From Solirubrobacterales bacterium (lineage in GTDB: Bacteria > Actinomycetota > Thermoleophilia > Solirubrobacterales > 70-9), in contig JASLIG010000075.1 in NCBI GenBank assembly GCA_030152805.1, positions 1 through 14,504 on the forward strand: 14,504 bases of DNA, written 5' to 3'. The notes beneath the pieces are model-generated. The model was not told the DNA's origin and made no database searches. It saw nothing but the letters and a program-made list of their open reading frames with translations. Numbering within the stretch: the first letter of the stretch is position 1; the number at the start of each line of letters is the position of its first letter. The position numbers were made by a program, and so were the translations under genes. Shown piece by piece: positions 12,186 through 14,504 of the stretch.

Positions 12186-12560
12186 ATGAAGGGACTGAAG
12201 ACGCTGCTGGCGACGCTGCTGGCGATCGCGCTCATGGCAAGCGCGGCCACCGCAACGGCCGGCGCAGCCGCGTACAAGCATTACGTCGCCTGTGGTGTCT
12301 CCCAGAACGCGAAGCCGAAACACAAGTGTCCGAAGAAAGCCAAGAAGGGCGCCTTCTTCAAGAGCCTCAAGGGCGACGTCAACTACAGCGTCTGCGTCAA
12401 GTTCCCGACCGGCAAAAACATCTGCGCGAAAGCGCAGCCGGCGACGCAGGGCACGCTCTACGTCAACAAGATCACTTCGAACATTCCGGGCAAGCACCGG
12501 GTGAGCTGGTTCGTCGAAGGCAAGCGGGTCGGCAGCTTCGTCTTCAGGGTCACTGGCTGA
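12186..12560 (+). CDS. Small secreted protein of unknown function with four cysteines
   Basis: Function not recognised. The 124-residue product starts with a textbook Sec signal peptide (MKGLKTLLATLLAIALMASA core, likely cleavage near AGAAA, residue 29). The mature part, about 95 residues, has four cysteines (36, 48, 70, 80), enough for two disulfides, a strongly basic Lys-rich first third (KPKHKCPKKAKKGAFFKSLK, 43-62) and a beta-rich remainder ending HRVSWFVEGKRVGSFVFRV, which reads like an Ig-like or other small beta-sandwich. There is no anchor motif or lipobox. It lies between tsaE and tsaB with its own strong ribosome binding site; 68 bp separate it from the tsaE stop, and the tsaB reading begins right after its own stop. 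Its codon use matches the GC-rich neighbours, so recent transfer is not indicated. Confidence 0.82.
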   Translation: MKGLKTLLATLLAIALMASAATATAGAAAYKHYVACGVSQNAKPKHKCPKKAKKGAFFKSLKGDVNYSVCVKFPTGKNICAKAQPATQGTLYVNKITSNIPGKHRVSWFVEGKRVGSFVFRVTG

Positions 12561-12561
12561 A

Positions 12562-13263
12562 CTGGACCCCCAACCGCGAGCCGTCCTCGGCTTCGACACT
12601 GCGACCGCCGATACCGCCGTCTGCGCGACGCGGAGCGGCGAGGTGCTGCACGAGGAACTGCTCGGCGTCGGTGCGGACGGTAACCCGCGCCACTCCACCG
12701 GGCTGCTGGGCGAGCTGGAGCGGGCGGTCGAGGCGGCCGGCGGTTGGGATGCGGTGGGGCGGATCGCGGTTGGCCTCGGGCCGGGGTCGTTCGTCGGCAT
12801 CCGCATCGGTCTCGCGACCGCGCGTGGCCTGGCGGCGAGTACCGGCTTGCCCGTCAGCGGCGTCTGCACGCTCGATGCGATCGGCCGGGCGATGGGGGGA
12901 GGGCTGGCGGTGATCGACGCCCGCCGCGGTGAGGTCTTCGCGGCGCTCTATGCGACGAGCGGCGAGCGACTCTGGGAGCCGCTCCTCAGCGCGCCCGGGG
13001 ACCTCGCCGAGCGCGCCGCCGGCTTGGCCGAGCCCCTGCCGGCCGCCGGATCGGGCGCGGTACGATTTCGTGATGAGCTGGCGAGTCGGGGCATCGAGAT
13101 TCCCGATGACGCGGATCCCCTTCACCGGGTCGCCGCGCGCCACGTCTGTGCGCTCGCGGAGGCCCGCTCCGAGCGGGATGAGGAACCCCTCGAGCCGATC
13201 TACCTGAGGCCCCCCGATGCGCAGCGATGGCGTGAGCGAGACGATTCCAAGAGAGCAGGGTGA
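12562..13263 (+). CDS. tsaB: tRNA t6A biosynthesis protein TsaB, start codon uncertain (CTG?)
   Basis: Non-catalytic ASKHA-fold partner of TsaD in the t6A complex. The conserved N-terminal strand and phosphate-loop remnant AVLGFDTATADTAVC (coded from 12580) is clearly present, as is the family signature GLGPGSFVGIRIGLATARGLA (coded from 12775). In this frame there is a stop at 12502-12504 and then no ATG, GTG or TTG until 12643, which lies inside the conserved domain. The true start must therefore be non-canonical; CTG 12562, one base after the upstream stop (TGA-A-CTG), or CTG 12553 are the candidates. From 12562 the product is 233 residues, normal for the family. The gene overlaps rimI by 47 nt at its 3' end. 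A sequencing error or a small frameshift at the junction is the alternative. Confidence 0.88.
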   Translation: MDPQPRAVLGFDTATADTAVCATRSGEVLHEELLGVGADGNPRHSTGLLGELERAVEAAGGWDAVGRIAVGLGPGSFVGIRIGLATARGLAASTGLPVSGVCTLDAIGRAMGGGLAVIDARRGEVFAALYATSGERLWEPLLSAPGDLAERAAGLAEPLPAAGSGAVRFRDELASRGIEIPDDADPLHRVAARHVCALAEARSERDEEPLEPIYLRPPDAQRWRERDDSKRAG

Positions 13264-13702
13264 GGCGGCGGGCGAGGCCCTGATCCGGCGCCTCGCCTAC
13301 AGCGACCTGCCGGCGGTGATCTCGATCGAGCGCCGCTCCTTCCCGACGCCGTGGTCGCTGGCGATGTTCGTGCTGGAGCTGTCCAAGCCCTCGGGCATCT
13401 GCCTTGCCGCGACCGAGGGGGACGAGCTGCTCGGCTACCTGGTCTGCTCGCGCTATGACCAGGTCTGGCACCTGATGAACGTCGCCGTCGCCCCGGAGCG
13501 CCGCCGCGCCGGCGTCGCCCGCCGCCTGATCATGCAGCTGGTCGAGCAGGGCGAAGGCAGGTTGCCCTTCACACTGGAGGTCAGGGTCTCCAACCAGGCG
13601 GCAATCACGATGTACGAACGGCTTGGCTTCCGCTCGGCCGGAGTGCGCCCTCGCTACTACCAGGACAACGGCGAGGACGCGCTGATCATGTGGCTGGACT
13701 AG
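13217..13702 (+). CDS. rimI: Ribosomal-protein-alanine N-acetyltransferase RimI-like
   Basis: GNAT-fold enzyme that transfers acetyl from acetyl-CoA to a protein N-terminus (classically S18). The 161-residue product begins with about 20 polar residues. The fold follows: LIRRLAYSDLPAVISIERRSFPTPWS (22-47), the RimI hallmark around SFPTPW, then VAVAPERRRAGVARRLI (89-105), where RRRAGVA is the acetyl-CoA pyrophosphate loop (Q/RxxGxG/A). The end VSNQAAITMYERLGFRSAGVRPRYYQDNGEDALIM is standard. TGAGG (13205-13209) lies 7 nt before ATG 13217, inside tsaB, giving a 47-nt overlap; GTG 13232 is a weaker alternative. Position between tsaB and tsaD is the usual one in bacteria. Substrate range in actinobacteria may be broader than S18. 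Confidence 0.93.
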   Translation: MRSDGVSETIPREQGEAAGEALIRRLAYSDLPAVISIERRSFPTPWSLAMFVLELSKPSGICLAATEGDELLGYLVCSRYDQVWHLMNVAVAPERRRAGVARRLIMQLVEQGEGRLPFTLEVRVSNQAAITMYERLGFRSAGVRPRYYQDNGEDALIMWLD

Positions 13703-13715
13703 CGATGCGCGAAGC

Positions 13716-13720
13716 GGAGG
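13716..13720 (+). promoter_or_regulatory. Ribosome binding site favouring GTG 13729 for tsaD
   Basis: GGAGG ends 8 nt before GTG 13729, the ideal spacing. The only upstream in-frame alternative, ATG 13705, lies 2 nt after the rimI stop with no purine-rich element before it and would add the residues MREAEAAA. Confidence 0.6.
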
Positions 13721-13728
13721 CGGCGGCG

Positions 13729-14504
13729 GTGTTGATCCTGGCGATCGAGACGTCGTGTGACGACACCTGCGCCGCCGTACTCGATGGCCCGCGCATCCTC
13801 TCCAACCTGATCTCCTCGCAGCACGCCGCCCACGCGGCGTTCGGCGGCGTCGTCCCCGAGGTCGCCGCCCGCCACCACCTCGAGCTAACGGCGCCGCTGG
13901 TCACCGCCGCGCTGGCGGAGGCCGGGGTCGGGCTTGAGGACGTCGACGCGGTCGCTGTCACCGCCGGGCCGGGGCTGATCGGGGCGCTGCTGGTCGGGGT
14001 CAGCGCCGCCAAGGCGATCGCCGCCGCCCGCCGGCTGCCGCTGATCCGGGTCGACCACCTGCAGGGCCACGTCGCCGCCAACTTCCTCGAGCCGGAGCCG
14101 CTCGAGCCGCCCTTCCTCTGCCTGGTCGCCTCCGGCGGCCACACGATGCTCGCCGCGGTCCGCGACCACCACGGCCACGAGATCCTCGGCCAGACCCTCG
14201 ACGACGCCGCCGGCGAGGCCTTCGACAAGTCCGCCCGCCTGCTCGGACTCGGCTACCCCGGCGGCCCGGCGCTGGAAAAGGAGGCGGAGGGGGGTGACCC
14301 CGAGGCCTTCGAGATGCCCGTGGCGATGAGCCGCGATCCCGGCCTCGACTTCAGCTTCAGCGGCCTCAAGACGGCGCTCGTCTACCGCTGCCGGGAGCTC
14401 GGCCCCGATGGCGTCACCGAGCGCCGGGCCGACCTCGCCGCCTCCTTCCAGAAAGCGGTCGTCGACCAGCTCGTCGCGAAGCTCAAGCGAGCGTTGAAGA
14501 AGGG
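13729..14504 (+). CDS. tsaD: tRNA N6-threonylcarbamoyltransferase TsaD, 3' end outside window
   Basis: Catalytic ASKHA-fold enzyme that transfers threonylcarbamoyl from threonylcarbamoyl-AMP to A37 of ANN-decoding tRNAs. The frame stays open to the window edge, 258 residues of an expected 330-350. Seen in order: ILAIETSCDDTCAAV (3-17), GGVVPEVAARHH (39-50), TAGPGLIGALLVGVSAAK (78-95), metal-binding HLQGH (His110, His114), ASGGHTML (134-141), TLDDAAGEAFDK (156-167), GYPGGP (175-180) and FSFSGLKTAL (208-217). The third metal ligand, a C-terminal Asp, lies beyond the window. GTG 13729 is preferred over ATG 13705 because of the GGAGG spacing and because it places the IETS strand at the N-terminus as in the family. 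It follows rimI by 26 nt. Confidence 0.95.
   Translation, partial: MLILAIETSCDDTCAAVLDGPRILSNLISSQHAAHAAFGGVVPEVAARHHLELTAPLVTAALAEAGVGLEDVDAVAVTAGPGLIGALLVGVSAAKAIAAARRLPLIRVDHLQGHVAANFLEPEPLEPPFLCLVASGGHTMLAAVRDHHGHEILGQTLDDAAGEAFDKSARLLGLGYPGGPALEKEAEGGDPEAFEMPVAMSRDPGLDFSFSGLKTALVYRCRELGPDGVTERRADLAASFQKAVVDQLVAKLKRALKK

Overview
The window is high-GC DNA with dense, mostly GC-ending codon use, strong GGAGG-type ribosome binding sites, many GTG/TTG starts and many 1-4 nt stop/start overlaps. The secreted cysteine-rich proteins, the lipoprotein style and the gene content suggest an actinobacterium, most likely in or near the Thermoleophilia (Solirubrobacterales). That placement is inferred from protein style; no marker gene was compared.

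Layout. (1) 1-648: C-terminal third of uvrA, cut by the window edge. (2) 773-3909: a sugar ABC importer operon of the xylose/ribose type (lipoprotein binding protein, single-domain ATPase, permease). (3) 4051-5331: a markedly AT-richer gene for a secreted protein built from two copies of a 201-residue, four-cysteine module, behind its own promoter-like sequence and a leader with alternative hairpins. (4) 5336-6798, minus strand: a ROK-family sugar kinase translationally coupled to an upstream unknown protein that may carry a PH-like domain. (5) 6868-7446: a hexapeptide-repeat acyltransferase, divergent from the previous pair. (6) 7621-9835: panC-panD-panB, the pantothenate operon, each junction overlapping by 1-4 nt, behind a perfect TATAAT. 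(7) 9836-10298: a 463-bp stretch without a convincing gene. It holds a 9-bp inverted repeat that overlaps a perfect TTGACA, then a long structured leader whose last stem can hide the ribosome binding site of the next gene, a small two-helix membrane protein (10299-10655). (8) 10698-14504: a run of closely packed plus-strand genes: FmdB-type zinc ribbon, family-4 uracil-DNA glycosylase with a likely sliding-clamp tail, tsaE, a small secreted four-cysteine protein, tsaB, rimI and tsaD (cut by the window edge).

How the genes work together. TsaE, TsaB and TsaD are the bacterial proteins that transfer threonylcarbamoyl to A37 of ANN-decoding tRNAs (t6A); RimI acetylates protein N-termini and is a customary neighbour. 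PanB, PanD and PanC make pantothenate from ketoisovalerate and aspartate. The ABC importer and the ROK kinase could form a sugar uptake and phosphorylation route, but they lie in separate, oppositely oriented transcription units.

Most worth a second look: the structured, possibly RBS-sequestering leader before the small membrane protein; the duplicated cysteine-module secreted protein with its unusual base composition; tsaB with no ATG/GTG/TTG start; the C-terminal QLDFF of the uracil-DNA glycosylase; and the small secreted gene lodged inside the t6A cluster. No tRNA, rRNA, CRISPR array, insertion sequence or phage gene was seen.
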